Shown: positions 7,044 to 15,194 of the stretch, piece after piece
How the letters are laid out: each line of letters opens with the position of its first letter
Numbering within the stretch: position 1 is the stretch's first letter
IMG/VR virus record: IMGVR_UViG_3300043411_001777
Coordinates: 1 to 25,967 of that record
Length of the DNA: 25,967 nt
Strand: one strand, 5' to 3'
From: a virus
Notes under the pieces: generated by a model
The model's database searches: none
Seen by the model: the letters and a program-made list of their open reading frames with translations, nothing else
Told to the model about the DNA's origin: nothing
Translations under genes and position numbers: made by a program

Positions 7044-7694
7044 TTAGCGGATATCTTTGGGGCGGCTTGACATTTCTGGTTCCCAGTAATTACCCGTGTT
7101 GCTAACATCCCACCCGAGCTTGAAAAAGCTCTGGCATTCCGCAGGAATGTAGTCAAACGGCACTTCCACATAATGGAGGGGTCGGACAGGCCCTAAGTAG
7201 TCACCCCCACGAAAGCCTTCCTTACTCGCAAGTAAGGTTCCTGCCAGGCAATCCTCTAGGTTTCTGTAGAAGAAATACCCTTCTGGCCTTGAACCCCATC
7301 CGGACTCCACCTCGATCCAAGGAACCGCATAGACAAGTTTCGGCACGTCAACAGGAGCACGGAAAGTCCGTGCGAGCCAGCTTACTGGCCGATTGATGCC
7401 ATCTTTTAACGGAGCTTCTAGAACCTTGAAGGTTTCAGCCTCCAAATCGGTTGGGGCATGGGGTGCCTTTTCGTTATTATGAAGGTCTTGCCCGCCAAGC
7501 TCGGCGAGGAATTGCAGCACCACGGATTTGGTGGCTGTCCATCCCCGGAGCTGGAAGCGCCCGACTTTAGCCAGTTGTCGGACTGTTACCTTTTCAGGTG
7601 AGTCGACCCCCAGATCGGATAGGTCTTCCTTGGAAAGGGAGTTGAGTCCTTCCTCAAGCACTTTTGCCGCCTCAGCGAGGATTTCAGCACTCAT
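7044..7694 (-). CDS. hypothetical protein, 216 aa, with a helical N-terminal domain
   Basis: The ATG at 7692-7694 is preferred to the TTG six bases upstream, because GAGG is well spaced for the ATG and too close to the TTG. Residues about 20-65 (LSDLGVDSPEKVTVRQLAKV ... KSVVLQFLAELGG) look like a small helix-hairpin-helix bundle reminiscent of the RNA polymerase alpha C-terminal domain, but the match is weak and only by eye. The remaining 150 residues, rich in Tyr, Trp and Phe, are not recognised. It overlaps the upstream 77-residue gene by 11 bases. Confidence 0.7.
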   Translation of the reverse strand: MSAEILAEAAKVLEEGLNSLSKEDLSDLGVDSPEKVTVRQLAKVGRFQLRGWTATKSVVLQFLAELGGQDLHNNEKAPHAPTDLEAETFKVLEAPLKDGINRPVSWLARTFRAPVDVPKLVYAVPWIEVESGWGSRPEGYFFYRNLEDCLAGTLLASKEGFRGGDYLGPVRPLHYVEVPFDYIPAECQSFFKLGWDVSNTGNYWEPEMSSRPKDIR

Positions 7695-7917
7695 TGTCAA
7701 TTACCTCAAGCACTTTGGCTTTGTTTGCGTTAATCCAGACGTATACTTCATCCCTAAAGGGAGTGTCGCTCAACCCCCAACTGAATGCGATCCCGCGAAT
7801 GTCAAGGGGAAGAAGGGTGAAAATCTTTTCGAGGGTGGGGCGCTCATAGTGTCCGAGCACTTCGATCACTACATCGTGGAAATTGGCCCATTCTAACTCA
7901 TCGAATTCAATAGTCAC
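7684..7917 (-). CDS. small acidic hypothetical protein, 77 aa
   Basis: A 77-residue acidic protein starting MTIEFDELEWANFHDVVIEV, with an alternating helix/strand appearance and no recognised motif. It overlaps both neighbours by about 11 bases (7907-7917 upstream, 7684-7694 downstream), which supports translation as part of the polycistron. Confidence 0.65.
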   Translation of the reverse strand: MTIEFDELEWANFHDVVIEVLGHYERPTLEKIFTLLPLDIRGIAFSWGLSDTPFRDEVYVWINANKAKVLEVIDNEC

Positions 7918-8383
7918 CCAGGCCTCCTAAAAGGTCTGACGGGTCCTCATTAGCTTCAACTAGAAGCTTGTGAAGGTCCTGCAAAAGCCAACGCCTATTG
8001 CGTAGGCGGGACATTGCAGGGAGGGTGATCATTGCCAAAGAAGGACCCAAGTCCAGCAAGCGTTTTGGCCTATTAGCCAAAACCCATGCAATGAAGTGAT
8101 CCACCTCAGCAAAGCGGCCGTTCGTCATGAAGGTGTCAACCCTATCCATTAGGGCAATGGAATTCTCATGAGACTGAGGCTCCACTAATTCAGGGGCATA
8201 GTAGATCCGGTCGTCGATGACGATGTGCTTTCCGATTCGGGTCACCCACGACCTATGCACCTTATACGCCTGCAAGCCTACACGGAAGGCTACAAACTCC
8301 TCAAAGAATGAGCCTACTTGAAAGCCTACGAAGATCCCTTTACGAGGAAAGTAGCTGCTCGTCTGTTCTAGATCGAAGTTCAC
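7907..8383 (-). CDS. hypothetical protein, 158 aa
   Basis: The GTG at 8381-8383 is chosen because it forms a GTGA overlap with the upstream stop and has GGAAGAG eight bases upstream; an in-frame TTG seven codons earlier is less likely. The N-terminal half is beta-rich (RKGIFVGFQVGSFFEEFVAF), and the C-terminal part is helical and basic (MSRLRNRRWLLQDLHKLL). I recognise no family. Confidence 0.7.
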   Translation of the reverse strand: MNFDLEQTSSYFPRKGIFVGFQVGSFFEEFVAFRVGLQAYKVHRSWVTRIGKHIVIDDRIYYAPELVEPQSHENSIALMDRVDTFMTNGRFAEVDHFIAWVLANRPKRLLDLGPSLAMITLPAMSRLRNRRWLLQDLHKLLVEANEDPSDLLGGLGDY

Positions 8384-8823
8384 AGGTAAAACTCTTCCCA
8401 ACAAATGGTCACATCGTGCCCATTTCCTCGTGGCACGGCGGGGGCCGCATCAATGATGAGCCCATTGGCTGTAGCCCACCCAAGGATTTCTCTCAGAGAA
8501 ATCGGCGAAAAATAGTCCTTTGTTACCCCAGCGGTCCTAAAGGAACAAGTCCCCGACCCTTCGCGAACGGCGTTCCGCATCTTCTCGCTGATTAGCGCCT
8601 TCACCTTGGGGACAGCGGCAACCAACTCTAGGTCATAAGTAGCTTTTACTGCGCGAAGCTCCTCTAGGAGGGGAGGAGCACTATCTTCCTTAAGAAGGAT
8701 ATCCAGTTCGTGAACCACGTTCCGAGCGGTTACGTCAAGCATCGGGGGGTGCATCTTCAACCTCATTTGAATGCCAAATTCAAGATCCTCCCGTAGCTTA
8801 ATCACACCTTCGCGCAAACCCAT
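8380..8823 (-). CDS. hypothetical protein, 147 aa
   Basis: A 147-residue mostly helical protein starting MGLREGVIKLREDLEFGIQM, with GAGG six bases before the ATG. Helical segments dominate residues 1-90, followed by a compact C-terminal segment (ISLREILGWATANGLIID) that resembles a small winged region; this is not a confident fold call. Function unknown. Confidence 0.7.
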   Translation of the reverse strand: MGLREGVIKLREDLEFGIQMRLKMHPPMLDVTARNVVHELDILLKEDSAPPLLEELRAVKATYDLELVAAVPKVKALISEKMRNAVREGSGTCSFRTAGVTKDYFSPISLREILGWATANGLIIDAAPAVPRGNGHDVTICWEEFYL

Positions 8824-8855
8824 ACAAACCTCTCACCCAAAGAACCGAAGTTGAC

Positions 8856-9299
8856 CTAGGAGTTAGCCGCTAAAAGCACATTCCGTACCGTTTCCAGCTC
8901 ATCCGCCAACTGCCGAAGATTCTCCGGAGTTAGGGTGGCCCCAATCAAATTGTAGGTCACGGAATTGGAATAGGACTGCAATTCCAATTCCTGATGGATG
9001 TAAATCCCCTTCGGGATCCCATCCCCATTGTCGTAAAAGACAGTCTTGAGGGTGAGGGCTTCACCCCCGTTATCCTTCGGGTTGAAAATGAAGCTGTGAG
9101 TCGCTAGAACAAGGTCCGCAGAATCCTTGTCCCTCATAGGGACACGCCAATATATCCGGTCCTGGAATCCGTGATCGAAATCGTCGTAGACGCCAAAGTC
9201 CTCCGTAATGAGGAATTCCTCATGGGTTTCCTTCCACCCACACTTATGGATCATAACACTGGCTGCCTTCCACCCCTCCAGATACCGTTGAGACTTCAT
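8856..9299 (-). CDS. hypothetical protein, 147 aa
   Basis: The ATG at 9297-9299 (MKSQRYLEGWKAASVMIH) lies four bases after the stop of the DNA ligase gene, and an extension further upstream would overlap the ligase. The body looks beta-rich (DRIYWRVPMRDKDSADLV), with a C-terminal helix (TPENLRQLADELETVRNVLL). No family is recognised. The position directly after the ligase suggests co-expression only. Confidence 0.72.
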   Translation of the reverse strand: MKSQRYLEGWKAASVMIHKCGWKETHEEFLITEDFGVYDDFDHGFQDRIYWRVPMRDKDSADLVLATHSFIFNPKDNGGEALTLKTVFYDNGDGIPKGIYIHQELELQSYSNSVTYNLIGATLTPENLRQLADELETVRNVLLAANS

Positions 9300-9303
9300 C
9301 GAA

Positions 9304-11274
9304 TCACCCCAAACTGTCAAGCTCACTCGTCAGCGACGGAACTTCAACCAATTCCACCGGAGCCGCAGCCTTTGCGATCACCGGATACTGTGCCAAGATT
9401 TCGTCCAGCTCCGCAATCGAAATCACGTTGGCCCCATCCTTACGGGCTTTGTCAAGCTTGGCACTCGACCCCGCCGTGGACTTCGCCACAAGATGCGTGA
9501 CCGACTTCGTATAGGAATCCTTGATTTCCGCACCCAAAGCGACCAGTGCATCCTGCTTCGCCTTGTCGCGGAAACCCGTGAAACAGAATACCTTGCCGAC
9601 CAGAGCCCCATCCGAAGACTTCGATACGATTGAAACCCCCACAGCCAGCAGCTCTTCAATCTGCGCCTTCGCCTTTTCCAGGCCTTCCACCAGAGCTTGT
9701 GCTTTCCTCTCCTGAATACCCTCAAAGCCACACAGTTCCTTAACCGTCAGGGCGCGGAAACCCTCCAAGGTCGGGTTCTTCATCTGCCCAGCCAGAATGG
9801 CGAACATCGAATTGCCCCACAGAGGGATTGACAGGGACCCAAGGAATTCCGAAACCGTCAGCGCTTTCTTGGCGTGTAGGTTGTCGCACAGCCGCTTGGC
9901 CGCACTAGCACCCAACACCCGACCAGAGAGCTTCAGCGAAGCCAGGGTTTCGGGCGTGAGACGATAGAGGTCCGGAATGTCCGAAACCAGTCCGGTTTCA
10001 ACCAGCGTCGCCAGAACGGCGTCACCCCAATCGAGAATGTTGAGCTTCTTGATCCAGGCCCCCAGGCGTCCAGCAGTCTGCGCAGGGCACTCCGCCGTGT
10101 TGGTGCACACGAGGTATTCCCCAACCATCGTCGTGGCCCCAGAGCACACAGGACACTGCTCAGGGGCGTTCAGAAAGGCTCCCGTTCCCTGCTCCAGCAT
10201 CTTTTCAATGGCGGGGATGACGTCGTTCCGACGAACTGCCAGAACCTTAGCGCCCACCTGAAAACCTGTACCCCCAGTCATGTTGAAGATATTGCTGAGG
10301 TTGTAAACGCTGGCGTTAGTGCACGTGGCCCCAGCGAGCTGGACAGGCTCAAAAATGGCCACGGGAGTGAGGCGACCCTGAGATCCAACCTGCCAAACGA
10401 TGTCCCGCAGCGTGGTTTCAGCCTGCATATGCGGGAACTTGTAGGCAACAGCCCCAGCGGGCCGCCCACCCAGCTCGCCCGCCTCTTCCGCTCGGGAAAT
10501 GTCATTGAGCGCAATGACCATCCCATCCGTGTCCATATCGAACTCGTCACGGATCTTCTGGAGATTGAGATAGAAATCCTGGATTTCAGTCAGAGACCCA
10601 ACCTTCGTGATGTCCGCAACCAAAAACCCTTGCGTCTTCAGATATTGGTGAACCGCTTCCCGAGTGGTGAGATCATGACCCTTAAGGTCATAAGCGACAA
10701 CTTCCAAGGAATCACAATTCGCGCCATCATAACGCTTTGACGTTCCGCTGGCAAAGTTGCGCGGGTTGGCTGAGGTGTCTGCGAAGCGGTCCCGGAAGAT
10801 GGAGCGGCGGCAGACGATTTCCCCGCGAACGTGAACCGTAGCCGTGTCTGAAATGCGGTGGGGGACCCCACGCATCTTCAACACGTTAGTGGTGATATCT
10901 TCCCCGATTTCACCATCCCCACGCGTGGAAGCCCGAACGAGATTTCCGTCCTTGTACAAAATCGACAAAGATACGCCATCATATTTCCACATCAGGATGA
11001 ATTCGGCGTTGGGGAAACGGTTGCCCCAGACACGCATTTCATCTTCGGTTTGAGCCTTGTTCAGGCTCAACATGGGGTAATCGTGCGAGACTTTAGCCCA
11101 TCCGGAAACCTTTACCGGAGCACCCACGGTCTTGAAGTAAGGGTTTTGCGGGTCGAGCCGCTTAAGCTCAGCTTCCAGAGCATCGAATTCGGCATCTGAG
11201 ATCAGAGCCTCGCCATTGTGATAGGCGTCAGCGGAGGCCCGGAGCTTAGCAAGTAGGGTGTCGATTTGTGACAT
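9304..11274 (-). CDS. ligA: NAD-dependent DNA ligase
   Basis: A full-length 656-residue bacterial-type ligase (the E. coli enzyme has 671). It seals DNA nicks using NAD+. Domains in order: Ia NAD-binding helices with Y18-H19 and SDAEFDAL; the adenylation domain with K97-Y-D-G, followed by RASTRGDGEIGEDIT; an OB fold (KFPHMQAETTLRDI, then QVGSQGRLTPVA); a Cys4 zinc finger C374-x2-C377...C390...C396; helix-hairpin-helix repeats at about 410-550; and a C-terminal BRCT domain at about 559-640 (KVFCFTGFRD, THLVAKST). GAGAG precedes the ATG. All key residues appear intact. A phage-borne copy would support replication or repair independent of the host ligase. Confidence 0.97.
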   Translation of the reverse strand: MSQIDTLLAKLRASADAYHNGEALISDAEFDALEAELKRLDPQNPYFKTVGAPVKVSGWAKVSHDYPMLSLNKAQTEDEMRVWGNRFPNAEFILMWKYDGVSLSILYKDGNLVRASTRGDGEIGEDITTNVLKMRGVPHRISDTATVHVRGEIVCRRSIFRDRFADTSANPRNFASGTSKRYDGANCDSLEVVAYDLKGHDLTTREAVHQYLKTQGFLVADITKVGSLTEIQDFYLNLQKIRDEFDMDTDGMVIALNDISRAEEAGELGGRPAGAVAYKFPHMQAETTLRDIVWQVGSQGRLTPVAIFEPVQLAGATCTNASVYNLSNIFNMTGGTGFQVGAKVLAVRRNDVIPAIEKMLEQGTGAFLNAPEQCPVCSGATTMVGEYLVCTNTAECPAQTAGRLGAWIKKLNILDWGDAVLATLVETGLVSDIPDLYRLTPETLASLKLSGRVLGASAAKRLCDNLHAKKALTVSEFLGSLSIPLWGNSMFAILAGQMKNPTLEGFRALTVKELCGFEGIQERKAQALVEGLEKAKAQIEELLAVGVSIVSKSSDGALVGKVFCFTGFRDKAKQDALVALGAEIKDSYTKSVTHLVAKSTAGSSAKLDKARKDGANVISIAELDEILAQYPVIAKAAAPVELVEVPSLTSELDSLG

Positions 11275-11282
11275 AGGTTCTC

Positions 11283-12443
11283 TCAGGAATGGGTAACTCG
11301 AACCTCGTCGAGCGACAATTCGCGCGCGATGAGGACGACGGGCTTTGTAAAGCCGCCAGTATATTCGTGGATTGGGACGATCGTGCGAGCACGAGCGCAG
11401 GACATTTCGTTGACTTCTGCGTCGGTGAGGCTGCTCCGCCAGGTGGGGTCAATCTGCTTCCAGATTTCGGCGCGACGCTCTTCGTATGCGGCGTGGTCCG
11501 CGATATAGACGTGATTTGCACGGTTGGGGGTCACGCGCAGCAATCCCCTATCGGCATATCTCGGCCAAGTCCCAGGCACCTCCACAGATTCGGCTGGCGT
11601 GTTGGGGTCAATTACTCCAACACCACACCACACGAAACCCTCATAGGCGATTTCAGGAATCGGGCCATTACCATCCCGCACACCCAAAGGCAGAAGGCGC
11701 AGGCCAGGCGCCTTCCCGTACCTATCCGCCGGATCATCTCCATCTCCCTGAATCCGGTTCAGATCGCTGTTATTTGCATAACAGTATAGCGGTCCGATGG
11801 TTGAGGGGAACGGGATCGGCACTTCGGTGAAGAGATCCACGGGCTCGGTTGCCACGTCATGCTCCACGATCATCGGGAGTACGATGTCGCACAGGTACGC
11901 TTGGAACTCCGCCATCACAGCCCCGGTGTTATAACTCACCGGCTCGCCCTCAGGATCATATTGACGACCAAGGTCATTCGTATGTGCAAGTTGGGTAGGG
12001 CGCCGGCCAGAGTACGTGCGATTGCCGCTGTATTCGAGATACATGCGCGGCTCGCCACGGAGCTTGGCGTTTACTTTTAACGAGGTTCGGAACGCCTCGC
12101 GCTCATCCTCGTAGTTGGTGCCTACATAGGTGTAGAGTGTCGGCCCGGACTCGTCATTGTAGACGCGAAGAATCGTCTTGGGGATTTGCAGTTCCGTGAC
12201 GGCGGCCGTGTCGTTCCACCGTCCCAGACGCCTCTGAGGTCGGCCGAAGTAGAGTGAAAACTCTGTACTGCGAACCCTGCTCACCATTCGATACTTCTGG
12301 TCCCCGGAACCATAGGTTCGGAATTCAACCTCGATACCGGGTACGGCCCAATTGCGGGCTTCAAGCGCCCGCACGATCTGCTCACAGGCAGCATCAAAAG
12401 GGAATTGCCGGGAAGTTGGGTATAGAAATTGCGCGGCGTTCAT
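11283..12443 (-). CDS. hypothetical protein, 386 aa
   Basis: The second longest gene in the window, 386 residues starting MNAAQFLYPTSRQFPFDAA. It is soluble, without signal peptide or membrane segments, and rich in Arg, Pro and Tyr with many short strands (KYRMVSRVRSTEFSLYFGR). No catalytic signature is evident. It ends nine bases before the DNA ligase gene, so the two are probably co-transcribed. I do not recognise a family and offer no function. Confidence 0.8.
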   Translation of the reverse strand: MNAAQFLYPTSRQFPFDAACEQIVRALEARNWAVPGIEVEFRTYGSGDQKYRMVSRVRSTEFSLYFGRPQRRLGRWNDTAAVTELQIPKTILRVYNDESGPTLYTYVGTNYEDEREAFRTSLKVNAKLRGEPRMYLEYSGNRTYSGRRPTQLAHTNDLGRQYDPEGEPVSYNTGAVMAEFQAYLCDIVLPMIVEHDVATEPVDLFTEVPIPFPSTIGPLYCYANNSDLNRIQGDGDDPADRYGKAPGLRLLPLGVRDGNGPIPEIAYEGFVWCGVGVIDPNTPAESVEVPGTWPRYADRGLLRVTPNRANHVYIADHAAYEERRAEIWKQIDPTWRSSLTDAEVNEMSCARARTIVPIHEYTGGFTKPVVLIARELSLDEVRVTHS

Positions 12444-12515
12444 GAATGCTCACACCTAAGGTTTCAACTGTCGAACAGGCTTTGGAGTAGCGGTCCCCCA
12501 CTTTGGGTTCCGTCC

Positions 12516-12962
12516 CTATCGAAGAGGGAACCAAGGATGGAAGCTTATTGAGCCCCGAAAATAGAGCCTCTCATACAAATCGTCTGTCGGCCCGTACCCG
12601 CTCCGAAGCGGGCAAAAAATCCCCCATAGCGCTTGGGCTCCCGTAATTAACATTTTGTTATAGGTGCGGCAGTGCCCAGTATCTCTTGGTGAGCGTTCGT
12701 CTGGCCAATAGAAAAGGTGTGTCAATTCATGATGAATGGTGTTCGCAACTTCAAAGGGGTCAGTTAGGGATGTTCCGATAGCCACCACCCCATTGTACTC
12801 AGCCCAACCTCCCTTCAACTTTTGCTGAAACAGAACCTCTTTTAGAGGATATTTGGGCGCACCCAGGACTCGCGTTAAGAACGCGTACATGCCCCAGGCG
12901 TACGTTTGGGGGTCCCTCCTCAGGATCATCCGAGCACGAGCGTTTTCCTTGTCTGGGGTCAT
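12516..12962 (-). CDS. SprT-like zinc metalloprotease (zincin), second copy
   Basis: A 148-residue protein with HHELTH at 77-82 (zinc motif H78-E79-x2-H82), followed 14 residues later by GHCRTYN, in which H97 is the likely third ligand. The H-x3-Y-N spacing after the motif is shared with the 243-residue zincin at 567-1298. The order helix, strand (YNGVVAIGTSL), HExxH helix and third His is the layout of SprT-like domains. In bacteria and phages such proteins are mostly uncharacterised; eukaryotic Spartan cuts DNA-protein crosslinks. This is close to a minimal domain. It is separated by three bases from the 104-residue gene upstream. Confidence 0.78.
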   Translation of the reverse strand: MTPDKENARARMILRRDPQTYAWGMYAFLTRVLGAPKYPLKEVLFQQKLKGGWAEYNGVVAIGTSLTDPFEVANTIHHELTHLFYWPDERSPRDTGHCRTYNKMLITGAQALWGIFCPLRSGYGPTDDLYERLYFRGSISFHPWFPLR

Positions 12963-12965
12963 GGC

Positions 12966-13280
12966 TCACCTTGAGGGTTGCCCGAACATTTCAAACAAGG
13001 ACAACTCCTCTTCATCCGATATCGTATTGAAGTCTAATTTGGCCTCCACCCCCAGCCGAACCAATTCCACATTGGACTGTGGGGTGTTAAACGGCAACTT
13101 CAACTTCCCTGTCAGGATTGCACGCTCTTCGATGTCCAGCAGAATCCCCAATTCAATGGCTTGTTGTAACAAGGCAATGCGGTTTCCGTTTACTGGCTTC
13201 ACGCCTTTAAATAGAAGGATCCCCTGTTCCAGCTCATCTTTTTTGGCGCTGGAGGATTCGCGTTTGGGAGTGCGGCTCAT
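12966..13280 (-). CDS. hypothetical protein, 104 aa
   Basis: A 104-residue protein with a basic, Ser-rich N-terminus (MSRTPKRESSSAKKDELEQG) likely to be disordered, then two or three helices (RIALLQQAIELGILLDIEER). AAGGAGGACT precedes the ATG and is nearly identical to the site in front of the mini-ORF at 13439. No family is recognised; a basic tail plus a helical domain could bind nucleic acid, as inference only. Confidence 0.7.
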   Translation of the reverse strand: MSRTPKRESSSAKKDELEQGILLFKGVKPVNGNRIALLQQAIELGILLDIEERAILTGKLKLPFNTPQSNVELVRLGVEAKLDFNTISDEEELSLFEMFGQPSR

Positions 13281-13361
13281 TAGTCCTCCTTAGTTGTCTT
13301 ACATGCAACCCACAGCACGGAATGCGAGCGTCGAGCGCGTTCTTGGCGTTTCCACGCACCA

Positions 13362-13439
13362 CTACTGAGATTCGGTGTGTTTATTCTGGTGGCCGTAGCC
13401 AGGATTGACGCCGATGGTCAGGGTAAACTTGTGCGGCAT
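13362..13439 (-). CDS. possible 25-residue ORF
   Basis: Within the 158-base gap between two genes, a frame starts at 13439 behind a strong GGGGAGGACTA site, overlapping the upstream TAA as TAATG, and encodes MPHKFTLTIGVNPGYGHQ plus seven residues before a TAG. After the TAG the same frame stays open for 21 more codons, to a TAA just before the next ribosome-binding site. This could be a small peptide, a truncated gene or a stop-codon event. The rest of the gap (13281-13361) holds only this extension and the next gene's ribosome-binding site. Confidence 0.4.
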   Translation of the reverse strand: MPHKFTLTIGVNPGYGHQNKHTESQ

Positions 13440-14008
13440 TAGTCCTCCCCGTACGGATACTTAATCGGAGGTGGGGACCCCTTAGATCGCTCAGGCCCAA
13501 GTACGCAATCTATTGCGCGGTCCAGCAATTCAGACTGAATAGCGGAGTCCTCGGCTTCCTTTAGCGCTTCAATTTTCAAGAAGCCGTATTGTGCACGCAA
13601 ACATTGCACCGCAGCTTCAATGTCCATGGACACATGGCAAGCTACAACCGCAATCTTGTTAGGGATTAGCGTGCTTGCTTTGAATAACCCGGAATCTGGG
13701 GCGCCCCCAGCCATAAGCAAAGAGGCATCAATGAATCGCTGGGCTTCCGCTTCTAGACGGCCGGGCATCTTTGCCATTGGGGTTTCCCTGGGAGCGGGAG
13801 GATCCCTGGGAGCGGGTTCGTTGGGAGTGATCTTGGGCGACGAACCCCATGTTAAGGGGCGGGCCATTGACGGCGGGGCCTTCAAGACTGCCTTTAGTCC
13901 GTCACAGGCTTTAGTAAACGCTTCACTAAAGTCCTCGCTTAAGGCAAGCCCACAGGAACAATCGTCGTACCTAAGACCGCATCTCTTACAGCAGTAGTGG
14001 TCCCCCAT
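13439..14008 (-). CDS. hypothetical protein with N-terminal Cys cluster, 189 aa
   Basis: The ATG at 14006-14008 (MGDHYCCKRCGLRYDDCSCG) has GAGGTGA upstream and follows the deformylase stop closely. The first 20 residues carry CCKRC and CSC, a zinc-ribbon-like cluster. A Pro-rich linker (PNEPAPRDPPAPRETP) follows, then a helical C-terminal domain (LDRAIDCVLGPE near the end). A zinc knuckle, flexible linker and helical domain suggest an adaptor or nucleic-acid-binding protein, but no family is recognised. Confidence 0.7.
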   Translation of the reverse strand: MGDHYCCKRCGLRYDDCSCGLALSEDFSEAFTKACDGLKAVLKAPPSMARPLTWGSSPKITPNEPAPRDPPAPRETPMAKMPGRLEAEAQRFIDASLLMAGGAPDSGLFKASTLIPNKIAVVACHVSMDIEAAVQCLRAQYGFLKIEALKEAEDSAIQSELLDRAIDCVLGPERSKGSPPPIKYPYGED

Positions 14009-14012
14009 ATCG

Positions 14013-14480
14013 TCACCTCGGCAGTAGGTCAAAGAGGGTCAAACCTGAAAGGTGATGTATTTCGTGTTGTAGCACAACCCCCAGGATGTTGTTGAACCGC
14101 TGGTCTACAAACCGACCGTCAAGATCATAAGCCTGTAGACGAACATCGGTGAACCGACGAATACGAAACGTTTTGTTCGGAAACGACAAACACCCTTCTG
14201 TCGTATATGCCCGGCCTTTCTTCTCAGAAAGCTTGGGGTTCACATACACCCGGAGCCCGTCTCCTACATCCACAACGATCAACTGCTTGGAGACCCCGAC
14301 CTGAGGTGCCGCGAGGCCAACCCCGCCATGGAAATACATGGTTTTAGCCATGCTTTCCGCCAACTCCCGGATCTCATCGTTGATCTCAACAACAGGTTCC
14401 GCTGCTTTACTCAAAATCGGATGGGGGTAATGGAGGATTTCCAACAGGCCCTTGTTCGCCATCTGTTCAAATTCAGACAT
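14013..14480 (-). CDS. def: peptide deformylase
   Basis: A 155-residue protein with all three deformylase motifs: GVGLAAPQ at 53-60, EGCLS at 95-99 with the metal ligand C97, and QHEIHH at 138-143 supplying H139, E140 and H143. The enzyme removes the formyl group from the N-terminal methionine of new proteins at the ribosome exit. Length is slightly short (E. coli has 169), and the basic ribosome-binding C-terminal helix is missing, as in known phage-borne deformylases. The start at 14480 forms a TGATG junction with the upstream 66-residue gene and has GGGTGG upstream; a start three codons earlier is possible. Confidence 0.95.
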   Translation of the reverse strand: MSEFEQMANKGLLEILHYPHPILSKAAEPVVEINDEIRELAESMAKTMYFHGGVGLAAPQVGVSKQLIVVDVGDGLRVYVNPKLSEKKGRAYTTEGCLSFPNKTFRIRRFTDVRLQAYDLDGRFVDQRFNNILGVVLQHEIHHLSGLTLFDLLPR

Positions 14481-14680
14481 CAGAACCACCCGTTATCCTT
14501 TGCTTCTCCCATGTGGTCGGAGATAATGGAGAGCAACTGCTCGCCAATTGCAAATGCGGTGTGGGGCTCAGAGAGGAACCTCTGCACATCACGCTTGGTG
14601 AAAGGCTTTTCACGACCCTCGTTCACCGAAACGAGCATCTGATCGACTTCTTCGTCCATTACAGAAATTGACAGTTTCAT
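14480..14680 (-). CDS. small hypothetical protein, 66 aa
   Basis: A 66-residue protein starting MKLSISVMDEEVDQMLVSVN that looks like a strand plus helices and ends DHMGEAKDNGWF. It is coupled by ATGA to the gene before it and by TGATG to the deformylase after it. No family is recognised. Confidence 0.65.
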   Translation of the reverse strand: MKLSISVMDEEVDQMLVSVNEGREKPFTKRDVQRFLSEPHTAFAIGEQLLSIISDHMGEAKDNGWF

Positions 14681-14913
14681 TGTGCTTTCTCCTGTTCAAA
14701 ACAAGACCCTAGAATCTCGACGAGATTCTTCGCGATGTGAGGCGGTATGCCGATATTGACCCACGTCTCCAGGCGACCCTCAACACGGAGTGGTGTCGCG
14801 ACGATGTAGGCTCCAACGGACCGGAAGCACCGCGCGATCTCAGCTTGTTCTGGGGTGAATCGAGATTCACCCGCGCGTAAGGCGCTCATTATTTCCTCCC
14901 TATTGTCACTCAT
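14677..14913 (-). CDS. small hypothetical protein, 78 aa
   Basis: A 78-residue protein starting MSDNREEIMSALRAGESRFT, with a helical N-terminus, a middle strand pair (GAYIVATPLRVEGRLETWV) and a C-terminal helix. It is coupled by ATGA on both sides. Function unknown. Confidence 0.65.
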   Translation of the reverse strand: MSDNREEIMSALRAGESRFTPEQAEIARCFRSVGAYIVATPLRVEGRLETWVNIGIPPHIAKNLVEILGSCFEQEKAQ

Positions 14914-15194
14914 GGTGCTTTTCCTTTCAACAGCTCTAATTCAGCCTTGAGAGCCTTATTCTCTTTGAGTAAGACTTTCACCCTCGCCGGCTCCAATTGC
15001 AAGTCCGGAAACCCCATGAATTCCGCCAGCTTGTTACCCATATCCGCCGCCTGTGAGCAAGCTTCAACGGTTGCACCCCAAGTGACAAAATAGTTGCGGT
15101 TGTCGGATTGATCGAAGCCCAAAAGCACGGCATGCGTGAGCTTCTGAGATTTTGCCAAATCCGCAAGAGAGGAAACTGGGATGCGTTTAGCCAT
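14910..15194 (-). CDS. small hypothetical protein with C-terminal coiled coil, 94 aa
   Basis: The ATG at 15192-15194 (MAKRIPVSSLADLAKSQK) is preferred to an upstream TTG because GGGGGCG is placed for it. Residues 30-60 form a small domain with strands (HAVLLGFDQSDNRNYFVTWG), a phrase common in small phage proteins that act on or beside nucleotides, though no family is assigned. The last 25 residues (VKVLLKENKALKAELELLK) are a clear leucine-zipper-like coiled coil, implying an oligomer. Confidence 0.68.
   Translation of the reverse strand: MAKRIPVSSLADLAKSQKLTHAVLLGFDQSDNRNYFVTWGATVEACSQAADMGNKLAEFMGFPDLQLEPARVKVLLKENKALKAELELLKGKAP

Noticed and set aside
9423-9731. Minus-strand 102-codon ORF inside the DNA ligase
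   Set aside because: It is a different frame of the BRCT-coding region, very rich in Arg, Ser and Trp, and is explained by the ligase gene.
11289-11830. Plus-strand ORFs of 166 and 114 codons opposite the 386-residue gene
   Set aside because: They are antisense to a long gene continuous with the leftward string, with no ribosome-binding site or motif.
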